Source: Marinigracilibium pacificum
GTDB taxonomy: Bacteria; Bacteroidota; Bacteroidia; Cytophagales; Cyclobacteriaceae
Assembly (NCBI RefSeq): GCF_012926615.1
Contig: NZ_JABBNU010000015.1
Location: 1 to 64,000, forward strand
Length of the DNA stretch: 64,000 nt
Direction of reading: 5' to 3'
The notes beneath the pieces were generated by a model, which was not told where the DNA came from, ran no database searches, and saw only the letters and a list, made by a program, of their open reading frames with translations. Made by a program: the position numbers and the translations under genes. Positions within the stretch are counted from its first letter, which is position 1; each line of letters opens with the position of its first letter. Below, one piece after another: positions 33,770 through 42,316 of the stretch.

Positions 33770-36712
33770 TTAAAATTTCACGCTTAGTCCAACTGAATAC
33801 ACTTTTGAAGCAGGATATTCAAACGTGGCAATATTATTACCATCTTCAGGGTCAAATCCCGTGAATTCTGTCCATGTCATCAAATTTTGACCCTGGACAT
33901 AGATATCAAGACCTTGAAATAATCCTTTCGTTTTTTCCAATAACTTTTCAGAGAAAGAATATGATAGTCTAACATTTCTCAATCTTAAAAATGATGCATC
34001 CTCAATATCTTTAGATGAAAACTGTCTTTCATACTCATAACTTTGAATTTCTGTGATATCACCTGGTTCTTTCCACATGGTGTTCATCTTTTTTGACAAG
34101 TTGAAGTTTACGAAATTCGGATTCTCACTGAAGAACAATTGATTATTATATCTGGAATATCCATGAGCAAAAGTGAAAAACGCATCAAGTTTAAGTCCTT
34201 TAAATGTCCATGCGGAGAAAAACCCACCAGTAATTGGAGGTTGTGAAGTACCAAAAACAGCCTTTGGACCAGCAGCATCATAATCGTTTGTTATTTCTCC
34301 ATTTTGCCCAACATAAAGTGGCTCTCCATTTGAAGGATTAACACCGGCCCACTCTTGTATATAATGAGACCCAAGAGGTAGACCAACCTTCACAATACTA
34401 GTTCCAAATTCAAACTCACTTACTTGTCCAAGATCTAATATCTGGTTCTTATTGTATGCGATATTCCCTCCTAATGTCCATATAAATTCTCCAAATGTAA
34501 CGATATCAGCATTTAAGGTAAATTCAATACCCTTATTACTCATCTTACCTTCATTACTTTCTATAGACTCAAATCCTGTAGTTCTGGAAAACTGATATTC
34601 AACAAATAGATCAGAAGTAATATTGTTGTAAAGATCAAGGCTACCATAAATCTTAGTATTTAAGAAACTAAAATCAATTCCAATATTAGTCTGATTAGAT
34701 ACTTCCCATTTTAAATCAGGATTCCCAGCTCCTAAAATTCCATTTCCTTGTAATGCACCATATGAAACTGATGTATATGTTGGTAATGACTGGAAATTTC
34801 CAATACCTGTCTGGTTACCTACTGTACCATAAGATGCCCTTACCTTTAATTCATCTATAATTTGTGAATTTTCTAAGAATGACTCTTTTTTCAAGCTCCA
34901 TGAAGCACCTAATGACCAGAAAAGTGCAAATCGATTATTAGCTCCAAATCTTGAAGAACCATCTCTTCTGATACTCGCCTTTATGTTGTATTTGTCTTTA
35001 AAAGAATAATTACCTATGGCAAAAAGTGAATGCAATGAATTACTATTCTTTCCTCCTGATATTTGAGGAATTGATCCATCGGCAGATCCTGGTGTAATAC
35101 CTTCTGGTGTTTCTGGTAATTTAGGGTTTATTCCAAAACCAACATATCCATAAGTATTTTGAGAATTTAAGTAAATCTCATGACCTAAGGTAAACTCAAC
35201 GAAATGATCTGAAAAATCTTTACTGTAACCCAATAAATTGGTCCATATATAGCTGAAATTTTGAAACTGACTCTGGCCAAAGCTTCCAGTTCCGCCATCA
35301 TAACTCTCAGGAGATATATACCTTTCAAAATTAGTTTGGGTATAATCAATTCCAAAAGTTGATTTAACATATAGTGGTTCTGCAATATTAAACTGACCAG
35401 AAGCGCTTAAAACTGATTTTATCTGATCATTTGTTCTGGTTCCCTCTTCAATAAACTCAAGAGTGTTTGGCCCAACCAATCCAGGTCCTGTATTGTAATC
35501 TCCAGATTCGTTATATGGTGAAACATATGGATTGGCTAAATAAACAGTTGCAAATGGGTTATTTGTTACAATTTGTCCTTCTGAAGGAATTACATTTGAT
35601 TCACTATAACCAATCGAACTATTTAAATCAAATCTTAGTTTTTCAGAAACATTTGATGATAGATTCATTCTCAAAGTATATCTTTTCAGATCAGACTTCA
35701 ATGCTTGTCCTTCCTGATCCAGATAAGCCAGTGAGGTATAGTATGTAGTTTTTTCATTTCCTCCACTAAAGGCAACTTCATGACTTTGAAGTTTACCGTT
35801 TCTTATAAATATATCTTTCCAGTTAGTATTTGTATTCTTATATTGATCAAGTACTAATTTATCGGTAGGGTTGTTTGGATCTAACTGACCAGCTGGCCCT
35901 CTTCCCATAAATTGTTCAAAAGCTATTTTTTCAGCAGAGTTCATCATCTCAAACTTCTCTCGTGCTTGTTGACTTACTCCATATTGCATTCTATAGGTAA
36001 CACTCGAGGTATTCTTCTTACCATTTTTTGAGGTAATTACGATAACACCATTTGCTCCTCTTGAACCATAAATTGCTGTAGCTGAAGCATCTTTCAACAC
36101 AGAGACACTTTCAAAATCATTTACGTTTAACGTTGAAAATTCTGTTGCCGAAATAGGAACGTTATCTAATATATATAGCGGTGTATTTCCCGCATTTATT
36201 GATCCTGATCCTCTTAATCTAACCGTAGCAGAAGATCCTGGCTGACCTGAACCTGAACTAATATAAAGACCTGCTGTTTTACCTTGAAGTACCTGATCAA
36301 AAGAAGGTATTGGAATATCCTCCATTTCTTTTGATTCAACAGTACCTACAGATCCTGACAACCTATCAAGCTTTTCATAGGTATAACCGGTAACAACTAA
36401 TTCTGATAGAGATTGAATATCCGGATAAAGTGTAACGTCTAAAGTACTTTCTGTAGTGACACGGATTTCCTCTGTTAACATACCTACAAAAGAGTAAACT
36501 AGAATTGTATAGCCCGGAGGGAGTCCAATTGCATATTTACCATCCGCGTCGGTAACTGTACCTTTGGTTAAACCCCTCACAATAATATTGACACCTGGTA
36601 TCGGTTCATTATTATGATCTGTTACCCGACCGGTAACCAGTTTATCCTGTCCAACTAAATCAAAGCTAATGATTAATAGAAGTGAAAAGGTTAAAATAAA
36701 AATTTTGTACAT
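33770..36712 (-). CDS. SusC/RagA-family TonB-linked outer-membrane protein
   Basis: The 980-residue protein has a signal peptide from the ATG at 36712, a carboxypeptidase-D-like domain (GRVTDHNNEPIPGVNIIVRGL...SFVGMLTEEI), the SusC TonB box region (LSELVVTGYT), a plug (VRLRGSGSINAGNTPLYILDNVPIS, ATAIYGSRGANGVIVITSK) and a barrel ending in GLSVKF. It imports an oligomer captured by SusD using TonB energy. It leads a three-gene operon. No ECF sigma/anti-sigma pair or hybrid sensor lies next to it. Confidence 0.93.
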   Translation of the reverse strand: MYKIFILTFSLLLIISFDLVGQDKLVTGRVTDHNNEPIPGVNIIVRGLTKGTVTDADGKYAIGLPPGYTILVYSFVGMLTEEIRVTTESTLDVTLYPDIQSLSELVVTGYTYEKLDRLSGSVGTVESKEMEDIPIPSFDQVLQGKTAGLYISSGSGQPGSSATVRLRGSGSINAGNTPLYILDNVPISATEFSTLNVNDFESVSVLKDASATAIYGSRGANGVIVITSKNGKKNTSSVTYRMQYGVSQQAREKFEMMNSAEKIAFEQFMGRGPAGQLDPNNPTDKLVLDQYKNTNTNWKDIFIRNGKLQSHEVAFSGGNEKTTYYTSLAYLDQEGQALKSDLKRYTLRMNLSSNVSEKLRFDLNSSIGYSESNVIPSEGQIVTNNPFATVYLANPYVSPYNESGDYNTGPGLVGPNTLEFIEEGTRTNDQIKSVLSASGQFNIAEPLYVKSTFGIDYTQTNFERYISPESYDGGTGSFGQSQFQNFSYIWTNLLGYSKDFSDHFVEFTLGHEIYLNSQNTYGYVGFGINPKLPETPEGITPGSADGSIPQISGGKNSNSLHSLFAIGNYSFKDKYNIKASIRRDGSSRFGANNRFALFWSLGASWSLKKESFLENSQIIDELKVRASYGTVGNQTGIGNFQSLPTYTSVSYGALQGNGILGAGNPDLKWEVSNQTNIGIDFSFLNTKIYGSLDLYNNITSDLFVEYQFSRTTGFESIESNEGKMSNKGIEFTLNADIVTFGEFIWTLGGNIAYNKNQILDLGQVSEFEFGTSIVKVGLPLGSHYIQEWAGVNPSNGEPLYVGQNGEITNDYDAAGPKAVFGTSQPPITGGFFSAWTFKGLKLDAFFTFAHGYSRYNNQLFFSENPNFVNFNLSKKMNTMWKEPGDITEIQSYEYERQFSSKDIEDASFLRLRNVRLSYSFSEKLLEKTKGLFQGLDIYVQGQNLMTWTEFTGFDPEDGNNIATFEYPASKVYSVGLSVKF

Positions 36713-37238
36713 ACGATAAAAAATTAAGGTGATAAGCTGATGCAAAAATCAAAACATAACACATGTATGATTTTCAGTCGAAAGTCACATTTATTGATTG
36801 AAAAAAGTCTAAAAATTAAAATCTAGCTTAAAATGAATCTTTTCATATTAAACTAATCACTAAAAAATATCCACAAAAACAGCACGAAAGTAATAATATT
36901 TTTAGTTATAATCAAAACATTAATAGAATATTACCATAAGGTTATCTGAAAAATCAAATTCACTGCTCAGTACTTTCATAGACCCTAACACAAAAAAACG
37001 ATGTAATTTTTAAGCACAAAACATCAATTACAATAGAAAATTATTGAAAAACTCAATTTTACAACACACTTGTATTCATACAGAAATGCCATACTTCAAA
37101 AATTAAAAGTTTAAGGAAGATCCTATCCCCGTCCAACAAAAGACTTTTATAGAATATGTTTAATGAAGAGAATTAGAAAAGAACAATACCTAACAAAAAG
37201 AATCTAATAAATCTTTGAAGGGAATTAGAAGTTTAATA
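36713..37238. other. Intergenic region upstream of SusC
   Basis: About 520 bp of AT-rich DNA without a supported gene. It carries the SusC promoter and the 3' end of the TetR transcript. No long hairpin or repeat was recognised. Confidence 0.4.
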
Positions 37239-37820
37239 TTAATCCAATAAACTTAAGACAAGTGACACTGAGGAGGTAAGGCTTTTTTTATCTGCTGCAA
37301 TCTTCCCCACAACTTTAAGTCCGTTATAAATCGTAAATAATAATGAAGCTATTGACTTTAGATCTTTCCCTTTTGTTATCTGATTTGAATCTTCACCTTT
37401 CTTTAGGTACTCAAAAAATAAATTCTCAAATGAAGCTTTATTGGATTTAAGAATTGGCACAAGTTTATTATCAGATGGAACCAATTCTGTAGTAGTATTT
37501 ACAACAAAACAACCTTTCCTATCTTCATCATTTACGGATTCTTCAATTGCATATTCAAAAAGTTTCCTCAACCCTTCTTTTACATCCGGTTGACTTTCAA
37601 GAAATGATTTAACACGCTCGATATTTTTAGATCTATACAGTGCAAATGATTCTTTAAAAAGATTCTCCTTTCCTCCATAGGTATCATACAAACTAGATCG
37701 GCTTATTCCTAAGTGATCAACAAGATCTTGCATAGAAGTAGCAGCAAATCCTTTTTGCCAGAATAATTCTATCGCCTTTTCTAGTACTAAGTCCTGATCA
37801 AAATTCTTTTTCCTGGTCAT
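37239..37820 (-). CDS. TetR-family regulator
   Basis: The 193-residue protein has an N-terminal TetR helix-turn-helix (FDQDLVLEKAIELFWQKGFAATSMQDLVDHLGISRSSLYDTYGGKENLF) and an AcrR/TetR_C-like ligand domain with a cysteine in DRKGCFVVN. It follows an SDR gene in the same direction. A palindromic operator lies between them and two more lie before the SDR gene, so it most likely represses both genes and is released by a small molecule that the reductase handles. Confidence 0.9.
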   Translation of the reverse strand: MTRKKNFDQDLVLEKAIELFWQKGFAATSMQDLVDHLGISRSSLYDTYGGKENLFKESFALYRSKNIERVKSFLESQPDVKEGLRKLFEYAIEESVNDEDRKGCFVVNTTTELVPSDNKLVPILKSNKASFENLFFEYLKKGEDSNQITKGKDLKSIASLLFTIYNGLKVVGKIAADKKSLTSSVSLVLSLLD

Positions 37821-37872
37821 CTTTTATAAAATCAAAAGAGGGCATAAATCGCCCTCTTAAAATTAAATATAC

Positions 37873-37886
37873 GGAACGATTGTTCC
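37873..37886. promoter_or_regulatory. Putative TetR operator 3
   Basis: GGAACGATTGTTCC is a palindrome with one central mismatch, 53 bp before the TetR start. It shares the half-site GGAAC with the two operators upstream of the SDR gene. Confidence 0.7.
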
Positions 37887-37903
37887 AATTTTTGGTATAA
37901 TAA

Positions 37904-38659
37904 TTAGCCAAGAACAGGATTAATATTAATCCCGCCATCAACATTAATTTCGGAACCATTAATAAATTTGGCATCATCGGAAGATATAAATACCACTAAA
38001 TTTGCAACGTCTTCCGGAGTCCCGAAGGTTTTTAATGGAACTCTGTCTTGCATTGCTTGAGCAAATCCATCCAACTGTTCTTCAGCCATTCCTGTCTTTC
38101 CATAAATCGGAGTATTTATTGGACCTGGATTAATTATGTTTACTCTGATTTTTCTTTCAGCCAATTCTGTTGCCGCTGATCTGGCATAAGCATTTAGAGC
38201 TGCTTTGGTAGCACTATAAATTGATGAGTTAGCCATTCCTGTATTAGCCAGGATCGATGATAATGCAAGAATTGATCCGCCTTCAGGTATTAATGGCAGA
38301 AACTTTTCAATAGTGTATACCGCTCCTTTGAAATTTATTCCAACCTGCTGATCAAACATTTCTTCAGGTGTTTGACCAACCGGTGATCCGAAAAACACCC
38401 CTGCATTTACAAAGAGTATATCCACCTTACCAAATTTTTCTTTCACTGCTATTGAAGCTTTATCTAAAGCAGATACATCAAGTACATCTGCTACTAAGCC
38501 AGTTGCTCCAATTTCATTAGCAGATTTACGTATTCTATCTTCTGACCTACCTATAATTACTACTTCAGCTCCAAGTGACTTATATTTTTTTGCTGTTTCG
38601 TATCCTATTCCGCTATTACCACCTGTGATAACTACTACTTTTCCATTAAATGATTTCAT
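37904..38659 (-). CDS. SDR-family oxidoreductase
   Basis: The 251-residue protein is a classical short-chain dehydrogenase: cofactor motif TGGNSGIGYETAKKY, NAG in FVNAGVFF, catalytic Ser in LALSSILANTG and Tyr-x-x-x-Lys in YSATKAALNAYARS, and PGPINTPIY. It lies first in an operon with the TetR gene and has two palindromic operators directly upstream, so it is probably an inducible reductase for a compound sensed by the regulator. Cofactor preference is not clear from sequence. Confidence 0.9.
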   Translation of the reverse strand: MKSFNGKVVVITGGNSGIGYETAKKYKSLGAEVVIIGRSEDRIRKSANEIGATGLVADVLDVSALDKASIAVKEKFGKVDILFVNAGVFFGSPVGQTPEEMFDQQVGINFKGAVYTIEKFLPLIPEGGSILALSSILANTGMANSSIYSATKAALNAYARSAATELAERKIRVNIINPGPINTPIYGKTGMAEEQLDGFAQAMQDRVPLKTFGTPEDVANLVVFISSDDAKFINGSEINVDGGININPVLG

Positions 38660-38682
38660 TGTTCTTATGTTTTATACTTTTT

Positions 38683-38729
38683 ATTGGAATGTTCATTCCA
38701 ATTATACATTTATTGGAACGATCGTTCCA
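38683..38729. promoter_or_regulatory. Two putative TetR operators upstream of SDR gene
   Basis: ATTGGAATG TT CATTCCAAT (38683-38702) has perfect 9-bp arms. TGGAACGATCGTTCCA (38714-38729) is a perfect 16-bp palindrome. Their centres are 29 bp apart, close to three helical turns, and they sit 24-70 bp before the SDR start, where a repressor would block the promoter. Confidence 0.75.
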
Positions 38730-38914
38730 TTATAAGGTTACAAAAGATTAACTAATCTGCTATATACAACGATTACTAATTAAGGAAATCAATTCAAAAG
38801 ACATAAATCCAATAAAATAACTAACCCAAATTGAGGTATTTTAAATACTGAATATCAATACTTTATATTTTTAAGTATAAATTAAATTTCATATTACCCT
38901 AACACCCAAATACA

Positions 38915-40015
38915 ATGAAAAATTTATATATAATTATTACCACCATTTTAACATTTTATAATGTTAGTGCACAAAATTCAATTCCTTTAGACTTAAAACA
39001 TTGGGATATAAATGCTAAAAATCATCAGTTTGAATTCTATAAAGGAAAGAATGCTCTATTAATAGATCAAGGCTTGGCTATATTAAAGGATTCCACTTTT
39101 AGAAATGGCACAATTGAATTTGACGTTTTCATTTCTGAAGAGAGATCATTTCCTGGAATTCGTTTTCGAATCACAGATAGCTTAAATATGGAATCATTTT
39201 ATCTCAGGTCACATCTATCTGGAAAACCCGATGGAAACCAGGCGGCACCGGTTATCAATGGCATTACCGCCTGGCAATTCTATTTTGGTCCTGCTTATTC
39301 TAGCCCTACCGAATATAAATACGATGATTGGAATCATGTAAAAATGGTAATTAACGAAAGTAAAGCTCAAGTATTTTTTAATTATAATAAAGATGCTCAA
39401 TTATGCTGGAATCTTGTCCACACTCCAAAAGAGGGACAAATAGCAATTGGAGGAAGCTTTGCACCTGCCTATTACGCAGACATTAAAATCAATAAAAATC
39501 TAACTGATATTAAAAATTTTAAAGTTGAAGAACGTCAACCAGTAGAAGGAATAATAAATAAATGGACAATATCCGACAAATTTGAGGAAAGCAAATTAAA
39601 TGACATTTTGAATATTAGTGAAACTATAAAAGAAAGATCATGGAATAAAAGAATTTATGTAGAAGAAAAAACAGCAGCAAACATATCAAGAGAAGTAGTT
39701 CTAAATGATGATAACCCAGGGAACACAGTATTCGCCAGGCTTACAATTGATTCAGATAAAGACATGATGAAACTTTTTGATTTTGGGTATAGTGATCGGG
39801 TAGTAGTAATATTAAACGGTGTACCTATTTATAAAGGAAATAATAAATGGCAATCTAGAGATTATAGATATTTAGGTACAATAGGCATATTTGATTCAGT
39901 TTATTTACCGTTAAAAAAGGGAGAAAACACCTTATTGCTTGCTGTTTCAGAAGATTTTGGTGGTTGGCTAATAACCGGTCGATTTGAAAATTATGATGGA
40001 ATAGCTATTAAATAA
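38915..40015 (+). CDS. Exported concanavalin-like (DUF1080-type) protein
   Basis: The 366-residue protein has a signal peptide (ending NVSAQ). The first half (about 25-210) resembles a laminin-G/DUF1080 jelly roll: GLAILKDSTFRNGTIEFDVFISEERSFPGIRFRI, and later YDDWNHVKMVINESKAQVFFN. The second half has another beta-sandwich (VVVILNGVPIYKG..., PLKKGENTLLLAVSEDFGGW). This pattern is found in carbohydrate-related surface proteins. Catalytic residues cannot be assigned. It is a single gene. Confidence 0.65.
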   Translation: MKNLYIIITTILTFYNVSAQNSIPLDLKHWDINAKNHQFEFYKGKNALLIDQGLAILKDSTFRNGTIEFDVFISEERSFPGIRFRITDSLNMESFYLRSHLSGKPDGNQAAPVINGITAWQFYFGPAYSSPTEYKYDDWNHVKMVINESKAQVFFNYNKDAQLCWNLVHTPKEGQIAIGGSFAPAYYADIKINKNLTDIKNFKVEERQPVEGIINKWTISDKFEESKLNDILNISETIKERSWNKRIYVEEKTAANISREVVLNDDNPGNTVFARLTIDSDKDMMKLFDFGYSDRVVVILNGVPIYKGNNKWQSRDYRYLGTIGIFDSVYLPLKKGENTLLLAVSEDFGGWLITGRFENYDGIAIK

Positions 40016-40158
40016 CACAACCTCTTTAATAATCAATTTACTAAAATAAAAAATGAAACACCTTTCAATTTATGTGCTATAACAAGCTCTTTATCTGTTC
40101 AATTAAGTACATATATGTTATATTAACCAACAAATAATTCCAAGCTAATACAAAAAAT

Positions 40159-40524
40159 ATGACTACAACTGCCAAACATGATGAAAAAGTAGCCAACATG
40201 AGTTTTGCTTCTGTCTATCCACACTATATTACTAAAGTAGAAAAGAAAGGCAGAACCATTGAAGAGTTACACCAAGTCATAGAATGGTTAACAGGTTTTG
40301 ATGAAGAAAAGTTAAATAAACTGGTAGCAGATAAGACAACCTTCAAGGATTTTTTTGATCAGGCAACTTTGAACCCAAATGCCCCATTAATAAAAGGAGT
40401 GATATGTGGTTACCGCATAGAAGAAATTGAAAATCCGACCACCAGGCAAGTCAGGTATCTTGACAAGCTGGTAGATGAACTAGCAAAAGGCAGAAAAATG
40501 GAAAAGATTTTGAGAACCAACTGA
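40159..40524 (+). CDS. DUF2200 family protein
   Basis: The 121-residue cytoplasmic protein closely follows the DUF2200 pattern: HDEKVANMSFASVYPHYITKVEKKGRT, EELHQVIEWLTGFDE, FFDQATLNPNAPLIKGVICGYRIEEIENP and a final YLDKLVDELAKGRKMEKILR. The family is small, soluble and of unknown function. It is a single gene with a likely promoter in the preceding 140 bp. Confidence 0.9.
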   Translation: MTTTAKHDEKVANMSFASVYPHYITKVEKKGRTIEELHQVIEWLTGFDEEKLNKLVADKTTFKDFFDQATLNPNAPLIKGVICGYRIEEIENPTTRQVRYLDKLVDELAKGRKMEKILRTN

Positions 40525-40648
40525 TATCAAATCAATTACAACAAGGGTTCATAATTCATTAACTTTTTATATTAAGAATCTAATTAATTTACAAAACTAC
40601 AATTCACAACCTACGTTGATCAACTAAAACAATCAACTAAAAGATACT

Positions 40649-41617
40649 ATGAAAGCACTAACATTTTCTGAGTTTGGTGAAGCAGATGTTCTAAAATATA
40701 TAGAGGTGCCAGACCCTGAAATTAGTGAGAATGAAATTTTAATTAAGAATAAAGCAATTGGATTAAACTTTGCTGATATATACAGAAGGAAAGGGAATTA
40801 TCATTTAAAAGGCACCCCGCCATTTATTGCTGGTTATGAAGGTGCCGGAACAGTTATAAAATCAAATTCGGATAAGTTTAAAATTGGAGATAATATAGCA
40901 TATACAGATGTTCCGTTTGCAAATGCCGAATTAATTAGCATACCCGAAGCACATGCAATCCCTATCCCCGAAAATGTTGATTTCAACCTGGCTTCATCAG
41001 CATTACTTCAAGGGTTAACTGCACAATATCTGGCCAATAATAGTTATTATGTTACCAAGGATGATACTGTATTAATCCATGCTGCATCTGGGGGTGTCGG
41101 GCAGATCCTGACCCAGTTTTGTAAATTAAAAGGCGCCACAGTAATAGGCCTTACAAGAAGTGAAGACAAACTTGAAACCATTTTTAGCTGTAAGGCTGAT
41201 TATGCTATTTTACTGGATTCAAACTGGAAAACAAAAGTAATAGAAATTACCAACAACATAGGTGTAGATGTTGTTTACGATAGTGTTGGTTCAACACTTA
41301 TGGATAGTTTTGATGTCACTAAAGATTGTGGAAGTGTAGTGTTCTATGGCATGAGTGGCGGAGACCCGGCTCCAGTAGATCCAAGAATGCTCATGGATAC
41401 TAGTAAATCTTTAATTGGCGGGGACCTTTGGTCGTATCTGGTTAATGAAGAAGAACGAAGATCACGTGCAAATAATCTGTTTGACTTGATTTCTAAAGGT
41501 CAAATTACAATAAAAGAGCCTGTTAAATTTAAATTATCAGAAGGTAAGAAAGCGCATGAATACCTCGAAAGCGGCAAAAGTTCCAGCAAGGTAATTCTTA
41601 TTCCCGATAGCATTTAA
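40649..41617 (+). CDS. Quinone oxidoreductase-like MDR protein
   Basis: The 322-residue protein belongs to the zinc-free quinone oxidoreductase branch of the medium-chain dehydrogenases. KAIGLNFADIYRRKGNYHLKGTPPFIAGYEGAGTV lies near the N-terminus, the NADPH motif is HAASGGVGQILTQFCKLKGA, and the closing region is GKSSSKVILIPD. It lacks the zinc-binding Cys/His set. It probably reduces quinones or enones with NADPH. A clear terminator follows. Confidence 0.88.
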   Translation: MKALTFSEFGEADVLKYIEVPDPEISENEILIKNKAIGLNFADIYRRKGNYHLKGTPPFIAGYEGAGTVIKSNSDKFKIGDNIAYTDVPFANAELISIPEAHAIPIPENVDFNLASSALLQGLTAQYLANNSYYVTKDDTVLIHAASGGVGQILTQFCKLKGATVIGLTRSEDKLETIFSCKADYAILLDSNWKTKVIEITNNIGVDVVYDSVGSTLMDSFDVTKDCGSVVFYGMSGGDPAPVDPRMLMDTSKSLIGGDLWSYLVNEEERRSRANNLFDLISKGQITIKEPVKFKLSEGKKAHEYLESGKSSSKVILIPDSI

Positions 41618-41640
41618 TAGTTCTAGAATATTAAAAATAT

Positions 41641-41676
41641 AAAGCACCTTTTGTTATCCGGAAGGTGCTTTAGTAT
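41641..41676 (+). terminator. Intrinsic terminator
   Basis: AAAGCACCTT (41641-41650) pairs perfectly with AAGGTGCTTT (41662-41671) with an 11-nt loop. Confidence 0.8.
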
Positions 41677-41845
41677 ATAAAGAAACATAATCAATATCCA
41701 TCTAAGCCTTTTAAAAACTATTTACTACTAAACACCTATAAAAAAAGTCCTTAGGCAATTAAATATTATTTGCAATTAATCTTTGAAGCTACATATGAAG
41801 GAATGAAATTACGGCTGAATTAACCTTATCAACCAATTTATCAAG

Positions 41846-42253
41846 ATGAACATTAACATTTCAGACACCCGAAATATTGAAAAACAACAAATAATTGATC
41901 TTTACAAAGCAAACAAATGGAGTTCGGCAGAAAAACCAGACAAGCTATATAATGCTTTAATAAATTCGCATTCTCTGATATCAGCCTGGATAGATGATCG
42001 ATTAGTTGGTCTTGGCAATGCCATTTCAGACGGGCACCTCGTTGTATACTACCCTCATTTATTAGTTCACCCTGATTTTCATGGAAAAGGAATTGGTGGG
42101 CAGATTATGGAAAAGATGCACGAAATATATGGTGATTACCATATGCAAATGCTAACTGCTGATGGAGAAGCAATACATTTTTATGAAAAAAATGGTTTTA
42201 GCCGAGCTGGTAAAACTGAACCTATGTGGAAGTATAGTGGTAATGAGCATTAA
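41846..42253 (+). CDS. GNAT-family N-acetyltransferase
   Basis: The 135-residue protein has the GNAT core: LVVYYPHLLVHPDFHGKGIGGQIMEKM contains the acetyl-CoA loop (HGKGIG), followed by HFYEKNGFSRAGKTEPMW. The N-terminus (DLYKANKWSSAEKPD) fits small GNATs of the YitI/AtsB-like type. Substrate unknown. A terminator shared with the convergent E1 gene follows. Confidence 0.85.
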   Translation: MNINISDTRNIEKQQIIDLYKANKWSSAEKPDKLYNALINSHSLISAWIDDRLVGLGNAISDGHLVVYYPHLLVHPDFHGKGIGGQIMEKMHEIYGDYHMQMLTADGEAIHFYEKNGFSRAGKTEPMWKYSGNEH

Positions 42254-42280
42254 AACTTAATCACTTTTAAAACAGATAAT

Positions 42281-42315
42281 AAAAAAGGCCTTCATTTGAA
42301 GGCCCTTCTTTTTAG
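42281..42315. terminator. Bidirectional terminator
   Basis: GGCCTTC (42287-42293) and GAAGGCC (42298-42304) form a 7-bp stem with a 4-nt loop. A runs before it and T after it let it serve the GNAT gene and the convergent E1 gene. Confidence 0.8.
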
Positions 42316-42316
42316 G

